From Neobacillus vireti (GTDB taxonomy: Bacteria; Bacillota; Bacilli; Bacillales; Cytobacillaceae): a stretch of 46,481 nt of DNA. A model generated the notes under the pieces. That model made no database searches and had not been told where the DNA came from. It saw only the letters and a program-made list of their open reading frames with translations. A program made the position numbers and the translations under genes. The stretch is from NCBI RefSeq assembly GCF_001026695.1, contig NZ_LDNB01000015.1, forward strand, positions 137,897 to 184,377. Reading direction: 5' to 3'. This document shows positions 35,301-43,545 of the stretch, piece after piece (the stretch's first letter is position 1; each line of letters starts with the position of its first letter).

Positions 35301-35579
35301 ATGCCGTTAAGTCATGATGACCAGGTTACTTTATTAAAAGATATTTTAAACAACCACCAGGCCGATTGCTGTGGATCTGTAGCAGAATGCGAACAAATAG
35401 AAAGACTTGTAAAATCACTGATGGTCAACACTCAAGTTGATGAAAATGTCAAAAACATTTTACAGGAGGTTTATCAGTACAGCCAGCACGGTGCGCAGAC
35501 TGCTGATTTAGATCAGCATATTTCATCTAACCAAGATAATCTATCGCAATGGGTAAACAACATTGATCAGTTTAGTTAA
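35301..35579 (+). CDS. ytzH: YtzH-like small protein
   Basis: A 92-residue protein matching B. subtilis YtzH in length and position between trmB and ytmP. It is predicted soluble and helical, acidic and glutamine-rich (PLSHDDQVTLLKDILNNHQA, SSNQDNLSQWVNNIDQF), with two cysteines in DCCGSVAEC. No function is known. I chose the ATG at 35301, which has AAAGGGCG upstream; an in-frame start six codons earlier is unsupported. Its stop codon overlaps the stop of convergent ytmP by a few bases. Confidence 0.85.
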   Translation: MPLSHDDQVTLLKDILNNHQADCCGSVAECEQIERLVKSLMVNTQVDENVKNILQEVYQYSQHGAQTADLDQHISSNQDNLSQWVNNIDQFS

Positions 35580-36349
35580 AGAATATCGCCCAAAAACTTT
35601 ATCCATTTGTTCATTTCTTCCAGGCGGTTTTTACTCTTATACCATTGAATCGAAGTTAAGGTTTGCAGTGCAACATACCATTTCATTCGTAACCTTAAAT
35701 GATCGGTAAAGCTTTTTCCGTACATGTTTAGCCAATCTTGCCAGTTTTCTTCAGGGATATACCAATAAAGCAGTAATCCTAAGTCAACTGCAGGGTCGGC
35801 AATCATCGCCCCATCCCAATCAATCAAGTACAACTGGTTGTCTTCCGCAAGCAGCCAGTTGTTATGGTTCACATCGCCGTGGCAAACGACTTTTTCCTCA
35901 CAATAAACATTTTTAGCTTCCTTTTTTAAAAAGTTCATCGCCTTTTGCACTTCCATCAAAGAAAGCACTTGTTCATCCAACTCATTTACCACAGCTTGAA
36001 AAAAAGTCTCCGGAAGCAATGGGGACGTTTCTAACCGGCTAAGCATCCCAAGCATTGGGTCTGAGCAGTGAATTTTCTTTAATAACCTAGCTACAGCCTC
36101 ATGATTCATCTCATTAGGTTTTAATTCACGGCCTTCTAACCATTGTTGTGCCGAGATAACATCCCCGTTTTCCAAGCGTTTCGTCCAAACAAGCTTTGGG
36201 ACGATTCCCTCTGCCGAAAGAACAGCAAGGAAGGGAGATGAATTCCGCTTTAAAAAAAGCCTTTGATCCTCATAGCTTGCATAAAAGGCCTCTCCCGTTG
36301 CGCCCCCAGCAGGGATTATCTCCCATTCTTGTCCTAATATATGTTCCAA
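35576..36349 (-). CDS. ytmP: Aminoglycoside phosphotransferase-family kinase YtmP
   Basis: A 257-residue protein of the APH/choline kinase-like family. The catalytic loop is CHGDVNHNNWLLAEDNQLYL and the metal-binding motif LIDWDGAMIADPAVDLG. The N-terminal lobe has GGATGEAFYASYEDQRLFLK, with the likely ATP-binding lysine. The substrate is unknown; small hydroxylated metabolites are typical, and antibiotic resistance is not implied by this chromosomal family. The start is TTG at 36349-36347 with GAAGGTGA upstream. It is convergent with ytzH, and the two stop codons overlap. Confidence 0.85.
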   Translation of the reverse strand: MEHILGQEWEIIPAGGATGEAFYASYEDQRLFLKRNSSPFLAVLSAEGIVPKLVWTKRLENGDVISAQQWLEGRELKPNEMNHEAVARLLKKIHCSDPMLGMLSRLETSPLLPETFFQAVVNELDEQVLSLMEVQKAMNFLKKEAKNVYCEEKVVCHGDVNHNNWLLAEDNQLYLIDWDGAMIADPAVDLGLLLYWYIPEENWQDWLNMYGKSFTDHLRLRMKWYVALQTLTSIQWYKSKNRLEEMNKWIKFLGDIL

Positions 36350-36485
36350 AATTGTTCACCTTCAATTTATGCCGTTCTAACGAGCTTCGCTGCCCATCTT
36401 ATCCAGAGGTAACGTCTATGCTGCCGAAGGTTTAATTTTACCACATTCAAATCAACAGCTTGGACTTTTTTAAAAATAAAAAAAA

Positions 36486-36512
36486 GCTATTGAAACCATT
36501 CCATACAATAGC
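36486..36512 (-). terminator. Terminator of amyX
   Basis: GCTATTG and CAATAGC pair around 13 bases, followed by TTTTTTTT on the minus strand. It lies about 55 bases past the amyX stop. Confidence 0.8.
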
Positions 36513-36567
36513 CATCTTATTAAATTTTATCTCCAATTGCCTTTTTTCGTCAAGTCATCTTGGAAAA

Positions 36568-38694
36568 CTATTTTTTTAGCAAAACATTAAGTGATACAGA
36601 ATCTATCGTGAGTTCTTCCTTTACAGTGGCGGCTTTGGACGAAATCCCCGCATAATCGTGATCAGCCAAAATGGACCAATCTCCCTCAGGAAGGGAAACA
36701 GTTTGCTGTTTAAGAGAGGGATTTATCAACAAAATCAACTCATTAGAGTCCTTGTTTAGTAAGCAGCCTAAAAGCGGTGGAGCTGTTGATAATGGTTGAA
36801 TCTGGCTGCGGATTTCCCCAGCAGTTCTCATTCGGAAACATGAAAATGATTTTCGAATTTGAATCAGCCCTTTAAGATAATTTACATTTTCAATAAACTC
36901 CGATTTTCGGTCCCAATCTAGTTGATTAATCTCGTTAGAGGAGCGATAGCTATTTCCATCACCTTGTTTTGTTCGGAAAAACTCTTGCCCGCTATGAAGA
37001 AAAGGAATTCCTTGAGACAATAGGACAATCCCTGTAGCAAGGCGGTGATATTTCATGCGCGTTAAGTCATTTGCATCTGGCAGGCAAGAGAGAAGTTTAT
37101 CCCATAGTGTATGATTATCATGACATTCAATATAATTTACTGATTGATAGGGTTCGTTAAAAAGCCGGTTTTCATGCTTTTTAAAACCTATACTACCTGT
37201 AATGACCTCGAGTGCCGTTTCAATGTGATGTTCATTCCCTAAGGCAAACCCTTTATCAAACAAATTGAAGGTGCTGCCTTTAATCGTATCGCGAAATTTG
37301 TCATTGAACATGGCTACTCGGGGTATTTTCGCATGATTGGCTATCATTGCTTTTTGTTCTGGAGGAAGGGGGGTATTCAAGTTCCAGCCCTCGCCTAGAA
37401 GGATTGTTCCCTGACGTAAACTCTCACATACCTCCGATATAGTCGTTACATCCAATATCCCCATTAAATCAAACCGAAAGCCATCAATACCATATTCCTC
37501 CTGCCAATAGCGAAGCGAATCAACGATAAATTTCCTAACCATTTTCCGTTCGGAAGCAATATCATTTCCGACTCCTGTTCCGTTAGAAGGCAATCCCATC
37601 TCATTATGGCGAAAATAATAGCCAGGTACTATGCTTTCAAATGAGGAAGTTTCACGAATGTAGACATGATTATAAACTGCGTCCATTATAACGCGAAGAC
37701 CGCTCTGATGAATTTTTTCAATTAATTGTTTTAACTCAATAATTCTTGCATATGGATTTAAGGGGTCTGTGGAAAAGCTGCCTTCAGGAGCATTGAAGTG
37801 AAGCGGATTATATCCCCAATTATAGGATTTATTTCGTTCTTGTTCATCGATACCAGCAAAATCATTAAAAGGAAGAAATTCAATATGGGTTATACCTAAA
37901 TCTTTTACATAGGATAACCCGGTTTTCCCTCCGCCTTTTCCCTTCGTGTTCAGCTCTCCGGCTCCTAGGTAAAGTCCTTTATCGATGATTCCGCTATTTT
38001 CATGGATGGTAAAGTCTCTGATGTGGGTTTCATAAATAATCATATCCACTGGACTTTCGATAGGCGGTAACACGGGTTTCGTTTTGCGGGTTTTCTCGAG
38101 TTTTACAATTACACCTTTCTCTCCATTAACCGTCACAGCCTTAGCATACGGGTCAACTGCCTCACGCCATTCCTGATTGACTTGAACGAGAAAACGATAT
38201 TGAAAGGACTCTAGCTCACGGTAGATACCAACAGACCATACACCGAAGTCTTCCCGTTTCATCTTGATGATTTCTGAAAAATGACTGTTGGGCAGAAATA
38301 GTTTAAGTTTCACTTGAGTGGCTGTTGGCGCCCAAAGTTTAAAGCGGGTCAGATTCGCATCATAGGTCACACCCAGATCATTCCCCTCATAATAAAATAG
38401 ATGATCAAATGACTCCGTTCGAATCACTGCACCTATTTGCAGGTCTGTTTTGCCCCCATGTTCATCCATTATCCAATATTGCTTACCAAATGAAATGTCA
38501 ACTTCAAGCCGGCAAATATATTTTTGATTTTTTTCAATCTGGTTAATACTAAGGATTGACAACGGGCTCTTCCCGGAATGATCGATGAGATAAAATGAGG
38601 CTGACACCCCTTGATGATATGAAAGCGGAAGCAGTATCGTAATGATGGTCAGCTCATCCAAGTAGGCAAGGAAATTTCTGTCAGTAGCTATCAT
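36568..38694 (-). CDS. amyX: Type I pullulanase
   Basis: A 708-residue GH13 debranching enzyme that cleaves alpha-1,6 links in pullulan, glycogen-like polymers or limit dextrins. It has no signal peptide, so it acts in the cytosol. After N-terminal beta-sandwich domains (a CBM48-like region around GVTYDANLTRFKLWAPTA), the type I signature is YNWGYNPLHF near residue 295. Catalytic GH13 regions are VIMDAVYNH, DGFRFDLMGI (nucleophile Asp), LLGEGW (acid Glu) and ECHDNHTLWD. The length is close to B. subtilis AmyX (718). The ATG lies within the 3' end of ytlR (14-base overlap) after GGGGAG, so translation is coupled. Confidence 0.95.
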   Translation of the reverse strand: MIATDRNFLAYLDELTIITILLPLSYHQGVSASFYLIDHSGKSPLSILSINQIEKNQKYICRLEVDISFGKQYWIMDEHGGKTDLQIGAVIRTESFDHLFYYEGNDLGVTYDANLTRFKLWAPTATQVKLKLFLPNSHFSEIIKMKREDFGVWSVGIYRELESFQYRFLVQVNQEWREAVDPYAKAVTVNGEKGVIVKLEKTRKTKPVLPPIESPVDMIIYETHIRDFTIHENSGIIDKGLYLGAGELNTKGKGGGKTGLSYVKDLGITHIEFLPFNDFAGIDEQERNKSYNWGYNPLHFNAPEGSFSTDPLNPYARIIELKQLIEKIHQSGLRVIMDAVYNHVYIRETSSFESIVPGYYFRHNEMGLPSNGTGVGNDIASERKMVRKFIVDSLRYWQEEYGIDGFRFDLMGILDVTTISEVCESLRQGTILLGEGWNLNTPLPPEQKAMIANHAKIPRVAMFNDKFRDTIKGSTFNLFDKGFALGNEHHIETALEVITGSIGFKKHENRLFNEPYQSVNYIECHDNHTLWDKLLSCLPDANDLTRMKYHRLATGIVLLSQGIPFLHSGQEFFRTKQGDGNSYRSSNEINQLDWDRKSEFIENVNYLKGLIQIRKSFSCFRMRTAGEIRSQIQPLSTAPPLLGCLLNKDSNELILLINPSLKQQTVSLPEGDWSILADHDYAGISSKAATVKEELTIDSVSLNVLLKK

Positions 38695-39667
38695 TCGCTC
38701 CCCTCTCTTTCAAATCAAGGTTTTCTTTCCGGCCTCTTCTCGTTAACACCTGCAATCCCTTTACCTGAATCTCTATGTTTAAGGGGGTATAGCCAATATG
38801 TTCCCCGTCTCCATGAACATACAACGGTGTCGCCGATTGGATGGAAACTACCCTTCCTTTAAATGTTTTTACTTCTTTAAAATGGATGTGTCTCCCCCAA
38901 AAAACACTAATGAACACAAGTAAGAGCTTCCATCTCGCTAACTGGTGGACAACGGTAATATCTAGCTGGCCATCATCCGGCTCGGCTCCTGGAGCTATCT
39001 TCATACCGCCGCCATAGTAGGGTTGATTGGAGACGGTTACAAACCATGTCTTTTCAAATATATGCTTTTGCCCATCAATTGATAAATCAATTGTGGCTGT
39101 CTTATAAGTAAATAATTCTTTTAACAGAAAATATACGTAAACCAGGCGGCCAAGGGATAGCTTATTTAACAAAGCCTTTATCCGAGAATGATTAACTTTA
39201 TAAGCAATAACTGCATCAAATCCTGCCCCCATATTGTTAATAAAATAATGTTCCGATTGATCTTCGAGCGTCATTTTCCCGGCATCAATAAAAGCTGGTT
39301 CCTGCTTCATAAGCCTTAATAACACCTTTAAGGCTTCTAACGGGTCTGACGGAATCTGAAATCCCCGTGAAAAATCGTTGCCTGAACCGCCGGGAATAAA
39401 TCCAAGTGTTATATTTTTATGCTTGATTATTCCATTCATGACCTCATGGATCGTGCCATCGCCGCCAACAGCAATAATGATTTTATCAGCTTCATTCTTG
39501 TTGTCGGCAATTTGATGGGCGAGTTTTTTTGCATGACCGGGAAATTCAGTGAAAAAGGCTAGATAGGAAATTTGTTCCATTTTTAGCCTTGCTTCAATTT
39601 TGTCCCAAATTTTCAAACAATGTCCGTTTTTCGCTTTTGGATTAATAATAAAGTAGATGTGCTTCAT
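38681..39667 (-). CDS. ytlR: Diacylglycerol kinase-family lipid kinase YtlR
   Basis: A 328-residue DAGK catalytic-domain protein (YegS/DgkB type) that phosphorylates a lipid at the membrane face. The nucleotide-binding motifs are FIINPKAKNGH, VGGDGTIHEVMNG near residue 68 and GFIPGGSGNDFSRG near 98. YGGGMKIAPGAEPDDGQLD and the late VHGDGE motif complete the fold. The natural substrate is uncertain. The ATG has AAGGTTGG upstream. It forms a tight operon with thpR (26-base gap upstream) and amyX (overlapping downstream). Confidence 0.88.
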   Translation of the reverse strand: MKHIYFIINPKAKNGHCLKIWDKIEARLKMEQISYLAFFTEFPGHAKKLAHQIADNKNEADKIIIAVGGDGTIHEVMNGIIKHKNITLGFIPGGSGNDFSRGFQIPSDPLEALKVLLRLMKQEPAFIDAGKMTLEDQSEHYFINNMGAGFDAVIAYKVNHSRIKALLNKLSLGRLVYVYFLLKELFTYKTATIDLSIDGQKHIFEKTWFVTVSNQPYYGGGMKIAPGAEPDDGQLDITVVHQLARWKLLLVFISVFWGRHIHFKEVKTFKGRVVSIQSATPLYVHGDGEHIGYTPLNIEIQVKGLQVLTRRGRKENLDLKERGANDSY

Positions 39668-39693
39668 AAAACCAACCTTTATCTAAACATATT

Positions 39694-40263
39694 CTAAGCC
39701 TGTAAGTTGAATTGATTAATGACTTCATATTTTGGTGTTTGGTGAAGATGCGTTTGGTACAATACGACCTCATTTGCTTGAAATGGAAGAGGTGCAGGCT
39801 GAAGTTCTTGCCATACTTCCAGCCATTCCTTTTGAAAAGTAGTGGTTCCATTCCACTTGCGGGCAAGGGTAATATGAGGACGGAAGGGTCTTGTTTCCAG
39901 TTGAAATCCCGCCCTCACGCAGGCAGAAAACACCTTTTCCCTGATATTCTTCAGCTCAGCGCTTTCCTCGGTATCAGCCCAAAACACCCGCGGGGCATTC
40001 TCCATCCCGAAAAAACCAAGTTTGTTAATATTCAAAGTTAATGCTGCTGCCTCCTTAAGCGCCTCATTAACGTTTTTTTCTGCTGCAATACGTTTTTCAT
40101 CTGCTGCAGCACCAAGAAAGGCCAATGTAATATGGAGGTCCTGATGGTGGACCCAACGGCTAAAAGGGATCTTTTCTTTTAATTGATTCAGATGATCCTT
40201 CATAATCAATTTCGTTTCTTCCGGAATTTTCACAGCAAAGAAAAAGTGGTTTCGCTGCTCCAT
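39694..40263 (-). CDS. thpR: RNA 2',3'-cyclic phosphodiesterase
   Basis: A 189-residue 2H-phosphoesterase of the LigT/ThpR family. The two catalytic H-x-T motifs are DLHITLAFLG near residue 46 and RPHITLARK near 130, in the usual spacing. Such enzymes open 2',3'-cyclic phosphate ends of RNA; the in vivo role in Bacillus (YtlP) is unclear. The ATG lies downstream of AAGGAATGAGAATG. It is the first gene of thpR-ytlR-amyX on the minus strand, and the palindromic terminator of dat precedes it. Confidence 0.92.
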   Translation of the reverse strand: MEQRNHFFFAVKIPEETKLIMKDHLNQLKEKIPFSRWVHHQDLHITLAFLGAAADEKRIAAEKNVNEALKEAAALTLNINKLGFFGMENAPRVFWADTEESAELKNIREKVFSACVRAGFQLETRPFRPHITLARKWNGTTTFQKEWLEVWQELQPAPLPFQANEVVLYQTHLHQTPKYEVINQFNLQA

Positions 40264-40332
40264 ATCATTCTCATTCCTTTACTTAATTTTAGTCTATGTT
40301 TCCCAAATTGTATCCATCTTAATGTAAAAAAG

Positions 40333-40375
40333 GGTGTCAGGCACCATGTGAATTTTTCACATGGTGCCTGACACC
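40333..40375. repeat. Perfect 20-bp palindrome acting as the dat terminator
   Basis: GGTGTCAGGCACCATGTGAA (40333-40352) and its exact complement (40356-40375) flank a 3-base loop. Read on the minus strand, the hairpin is followed by CTTTTTT. It ends six bases before the dat stop and makes a strong intrinsic terminator. The half GGTGTCAGGCACC is a near-palindrome itself, and I recall this word as a dispersed repeat in related genomes. Confidence 0.85.
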
Positions 40376-40380
40376 TAGTC

Positions 40381-41238
40381 TTATTTCAGTTTGCCGCATT
40401 GGTTTTCGATTTCTAGTTGGAATAGTTTTTGTAGTTTTTTTGTTACTGGGCCTGGTTGGCCTTCGGTTACTTTTTTATCGTCTATTTCCACAATCGGCAT
40501 AACCTCTGAAGTGGTGCTGGAAAGGAACACTTCATCCGCATTTGCCAGCTCTTCAAGCGTGAAGGTCCGCTCTTCTACGGGGATATTATTTTCCAAGCAC
40601 AATTCGAGAATCACGTCTTTAGTAATCCCTTTTAAAATAAGATTATTGGATTCATGCGTGATCACCACACCGTTTTTGACGATATAGATATTTGACGAGC
40701 TTCCTTCAGTCACATTTTCGCCGCGATGCTGGATAGCCTCAAAGCAGCCTGCTTCCGCTGCTTTTTGTTTGGCTAATAAATTGCCCAACAAATTTAAGCT
40801 TTTTATATCACAGCGAAGCCAGCGGATATCCTCTGTCAGAATCGCCGGCACACCCTTTTTCATGCTTTCATCAGGTCTTGCGAACTCCTTCGTATAAGCT
40901 GTTAGAACAGGAGCGACCTTCTCAATTGGAAAAGCATGATTACGAGGAGACACTCCTCTCGTAAGCTGCATATAAATAATCCCCAGCTGCAGATTGTTTT
41001 TCTCAATCAGCTCTTCTAGTAAAGCCAATAATTCCTCTGTTCTGTATGGGAGAGAAATACCGATACTGTCTGAACTCTTACCAAAACGCTCCAAATGTTC
41101 CGCGCCGGTAAACATTTTTCCGTTATAAACACGGATGACTTCATACACCCCGTCGCCAAATTGGTAACCACGGTCCTCGACATCCACTTTCGCTTCTGAA
41201 CGATCAATAATGTTTCCGTTTAATATTGCAAATCCCAT
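40381..41238 (-). CDS. dat: D-amino-acid aminotransferase
   Basis: A 285-residue fold-type IV PLP aminotransferase that interconverts D-alanine and D-glutamate with their keto acids and so feeds cell-wall precursors. The PLP lysine lies in CDIKSLNLLGN near residue 146. The N-terminal block GDGVYEVIRVYNGKMF and the C-terminal EVFLSSTTSEVMPI match the D-specific subgroup rather than branched-chain aminotransferases. The ATG has GGGGAAATGGGAG upstream. It lies 24 bases after pepV, probably in one transcript. In B. subtilis dat (yheM) is elsewhere, as far as I recall. Confidence 0.94.
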   Translation of the reverse strand: MGFAILNGNIIDRSEAKVDVEDRGYQFGDGVYEVIRVYNGKMFTGAEHLERFGKSSDSIGISLPYRTEELLALLEELIEKNNLQLGIIYMQLTRGVSPRNHAFPIEKVAPVLTAYTKEFARPDESMKKGVPAILTEDIRWLRCDIKSLNLLGNLLAKQKAAEAGCFEAIQHRGENVTEGSSSNIYIVKNGVVITHESNNLILKGITKDVILELCLENNIPVEERTFTLEELANADEVFLSSTTSEVMPIVEIDDKKVTEGQPGPVTKKLQKLFQLEIENQCGKLK

Positions 41239-41262
41239 GCTCCCATTTCCCCTTTGAATTAT

Positions 41263-42684
41263 TTATTCTGTTTTAGCTAATTCATAAATCGCTTGTGCAT
41301 AAATAGCCGTAGCTTTCAGTAAATCTTCAATATACATATATTCGTCTTTTTGATGGGCGATATCAGGCCTTCCGGGAAATAACGGACCAAAAGCCACTCC
41401 AGCTTCCAGAGAACGAGCGTACGTTCCTCCGCCAATCGCAATAAGTTCTGCCTTTTCAGCTGTTTGCTCTTCATATACCTTTTTCAAGGTTTGAATCAGG
41501 AATTCTTTTTCATCGACGTGATGCGGTTTAGAATCAGAAAAGTTTTCAATCGCAAATCCTTCATCGAGTAAAAGCGCATCCAACTTCTCCTTCGTATCTT
41601 CCATTTTGTTTGTTACAGGATATCTGCAGGTCATTCCGATAATGCCGCCAGCTTCCTTAGAATAAGCAAGTTTTCCAGGGTTGATCGTTAATTCACCGGA
41701 AATTTCATCAGAATAAGCCACTCCCAGGTTTACACCTCTTGAATCGTTAAAGAAATAATGGGTTAAGAAGTGGAAATAATGAGCTGATTTTGCATCCAAA
41801 CTGCGTTTAGAAAGAAATTCAGCTAAAAACAAACCTGCATTCTTGCCATTCCTCGGTTCCAACCCATGTGCCGAAACGCCTACTACTTCTAAAATTAATT
41901 TTCCATTTTCAGTTTGGTAACTATATTCCAGCTCATATTCTTTCATATGAGAGATAAATTGTTCGATCACTTCATTTTGGTTTGCCATAACCGAAATGAC
42001 AGCTTTGGCGTGGTCTGGAACCATATTATATCTTTTTCCGGATACAAAGCTCTGGACTTCTAGATTTGCCTCAGCTGAATCCTTCACTGGCGCCTTCTGA
42101 ACCATATCAAAATCAGCAATTCCTTTTTCTGCATTAATGATTGGAAAGTCAGCATCTGGGGCAAATCCTAACGACGGCATTTCTTCGTGCTTAAAATAAT
42201 GATCGACACAACGCCATTTGCTTTCTTCGTCGGTGCCAATAATCATACGAACACGCTTCTTAAGCGGCAGACCAAGCTCTTTCACAATTTTCATTGCATA
42301 ATACGCTGCCATTGTCGGCCCTTTGTCATCCAACGCACCGCGGGCAAAAATTTTTCCGTCACGAATTTCCGCTCCAAAAGGATCACTTGTCCAGCCATCG
42401 CCTTCTGGAACGACGTCCACATGGCAAAGGATTCCGAGCAGCTCCTTTCCTTCACCAAACTCAAGATGCCCCGCCAAGTTCCCGACGTTTTTCTGGGTAA
42501 ACCCATCCTTTTCACCGAGCTCAAGCATAAAATCCAAAGCCTCTTTTACACCTTTCCCGAGCGGTGCATCATCCGTTGCATGTTGTTCATCCAAAAGACT
42601 TTTAATATGTAATAAATCCTGTGTGTCCTTAATTAGGGCCTCTTTTCGTTTTTCCACTTCACTTATCCAATTAACCTGTGTCAA
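41263..42684 (-). CDS. pepV: Dipeptidase PepV (M20 family, YtjP)
   Basis: A 473-residue metallopeptidase that cleaves dipeptides and some N-terminal residues from peptides in the cytosol. Zinc and catalytic motifs are ILCHVDVVPEGDGW near residue 82, RGALDDKGPTMAA (bridging Asp) near 112, GTDEESKW (catalytic Glu) near 150 and FAPDADFPIINAEKG near 170; the late motif is GGGTYARS. The start TTG at 42684-42682 has GGGGGGG 7 bases upstream; in-frame ATGs further upstream have no ribosome site. It heads a pepV-dat pair that may link peptide turnover to D-amino-acid supply. Confidence 0.93.
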   Translation of the reverse strand: MTQVNWISEVEKRKEALIKDTQDLLHIKSLLDEQHATDDAPLGKGVKEALDFMLELGEKDGFTQKNVGNLAGHLEFGEGKELLGILCHVDVVPEGDGWTSDPFGAEIRDGKIFARGALDDKGPTMAAYYAMKIVKELGLPLKKRVRMIIGTDEESKWRCVDHYFKHEEMPSLGFAPDADFPIINAEKGIADFDMVQKAPVKDSAEANLEVQSFVSGKRYNMVPDHAKAVISVMANQNEVIEQFISHMKEYELEYSYQTENGKLILEVVGVSAHGLEPRNGKNAGLFLAEFLSKRSLDAKSAHYFHFLTHYFFNDSRGVNLGVAYSDEISGELTINPGKLAYSKEAGGIIGMTCRYPVTNKMEDTKEKLDALLLDEGFAIENFSDSKPHHVDEKEFLIQTLKKVYEEQTAEKAELIAIGGGTYARSLEAGVAFGPLFPGRPDIAHQKDEYMYIEDLLKATAIYAQAIYELAKTE

Positions 42685-43137
42685 TTTTATTCCCCCCCTA
42701 ACAAGATATTTATCCATCTTTAACAATATCATTATTGCAATTAGCTAAGCAATTTTTCTTGAACTTCTTAATAAAATTACAATTATGCAAAAATTAAAGA
42801 AATCTCTTTACTAAAAATTCAAACAATTTATCATAAAACAAACATTCAACACCATAACTTATAGTATGAGAATAATAAAAAAAGGAGATGAATCCACCTA
42901 TTTTGTATAAGATTGTTAAGTTTATTTTAATTTCTTACTATAGTGGTAGAAATTTTTGAAAATTGTGGGTACAATATGATTAGAGGTAGACAATAAAGTA
43001 CTCACTTCATTCCATCCAACAAAAAGGAGATGGCTGCGCGGAAAAGAAAACTACATATTCTTGAAGAGTATTCTTCAAAAAGGCTGTCGGTAGCAGGATT
43101 TTGCCATAGGTTTGAAAAAAGGATAGGGAGTGGTTCT
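42685..43137. other. AT-rich divergent region between pepV and ytzE
   Basis: These 453 bases hold no convincing gene. A possible pepV promoter (minus strand, TTGCTT-N18-TATTGT near 42730-42760) and a possible ytzE promoter are seen. Two AAAAAGGAGATG sequences (near 42879 and 43021) look like ribosome sites fused to an ATG, but the frames behind them are poor. Confidence 0.4.
42953..42980 (+). promoter_or_regulatory. Possible promoter of ytzE
   Basis: TTTTTG (42953-42958), 16 bases, TATGAT (42975-42980). The match is moderate, and the distance to the ytzE start is about 157 bases. Confidence 0.3.
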
Positions 43138-43359
43138 TTGAAACCTTCGACTAACCGGATGTTAAACCGCATCAAATGTATCTACATGTTTATTCGCAAT
43201 AACGGCACTGTCACGACCCAGGAACTTGTAGAGGAATTTGGTATCACTCCTCGCACCATACAACGAGATTTAAATGTCTTAGCCTATAATGACTTGGTCA
43301 AAAGCCCAAGCCGCGGAAAATGGACGACAACACAAAAGAAAGTGAAGATGTCCTCTTAA
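43138..43359 (+). CDS. ytzE: DeoR-type HTH regulator YtzE
   Basis: A 73-residue protein made almost only of a DeoR-type winged helix-turn-helix (IRNNGTVTTQELVEEFGITP, RTIQRDLNVLAYNDLV), with no effector domain. B. subtilis YtzE has the same length and begins with KPSTNRML, which supports the TTG at 43138 preceded by GGGAGTGG. The frame stays open upstream to an ATG at 43030, adding a basic 36-residue extension that I consider non-coding. Its target is unknown; as a lone DNA-binding domain it may act as a dimer or with a partner. A strong terminator follows. Confidence 0.85.
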   Translation: MKPSTNRMLNRIKCIYMFIRNNGTVTTQELVEEFGITPRTIQRDLNVLAYNDLVKSPSRGKWTTTQKKVKMSS

Positions 43360-43390
43360 AACCTACTACAAAATCTGAATATAAACATAG

Positions 43391-43421
43391 AAATAGCACG
43401 CGAGCCAAACGCGTGCTATTT
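43391..43421 (+). terminator. Terminator of ytzE
   Basis: AAATAGCACGCG and CGCGTGCTATTT form a perfect 12-bp stem around 7 bases, followed by TGTATTTTT. Confidence 0.88.
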
Positions 43422-43459
43422 TGTATTTTTCAAAAAACTATTGTGAATCTCAATTCTAA

Positions 43460-43487
43460 TTGACAGCCATTCAATTTATGCTATATT
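43460..43487 (+). promoter_or_regulatory. Sigma-A promoter of the permease gene
   Basis: A perfect TTGACA (43460-43465), a 16-base spacer and TATATT (43482-43487), with a TGC extended -10. Confidence 0.75.
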
Positions 43488-43501
43488 AGTATAAAAATAC
43501 T

Positions 43502-43522
43502 TTAGCGCTTAAAAGCGTCTAA
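43502..43522 (+). promoter_or_regulatory. Hairpin at the 5' end of the permease mRNA
   Basis: TTAGCGCTT and AAGCGTCTAA pair with one bulged base around AA, shortly after the expected transcription start. It could be a regulator site or an RNA stability element. Confidence 0.4.
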
Positions 43523-43545
43523 GTAAAATAGAGAGTTGGTTCATC

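Noticed and set aside
42187..42748. Long plus-strand frames (up to 141 codons) opposite pepV
   Set aside because: They are antisense shadows of a well-conserved M20 peptidase with no ribosome site or homology.
42888..42959. Short frame of 23 codons starting MNPPILYKIV after AAAGGAG
   Set aside because: The ribosome site abuts the ATG with no spacing, the peptide has no recognisable features, and the AT-rich divergent gap would give such frames by chance.
43030..43137. 36-codon N-terminal extension of ytzE from an ATG at 43030
   Set aside because: GGAG touches the ATG directly, the extension has no family resemblance, and the TTG at 43138 gives the 73-residue length of the homologue.
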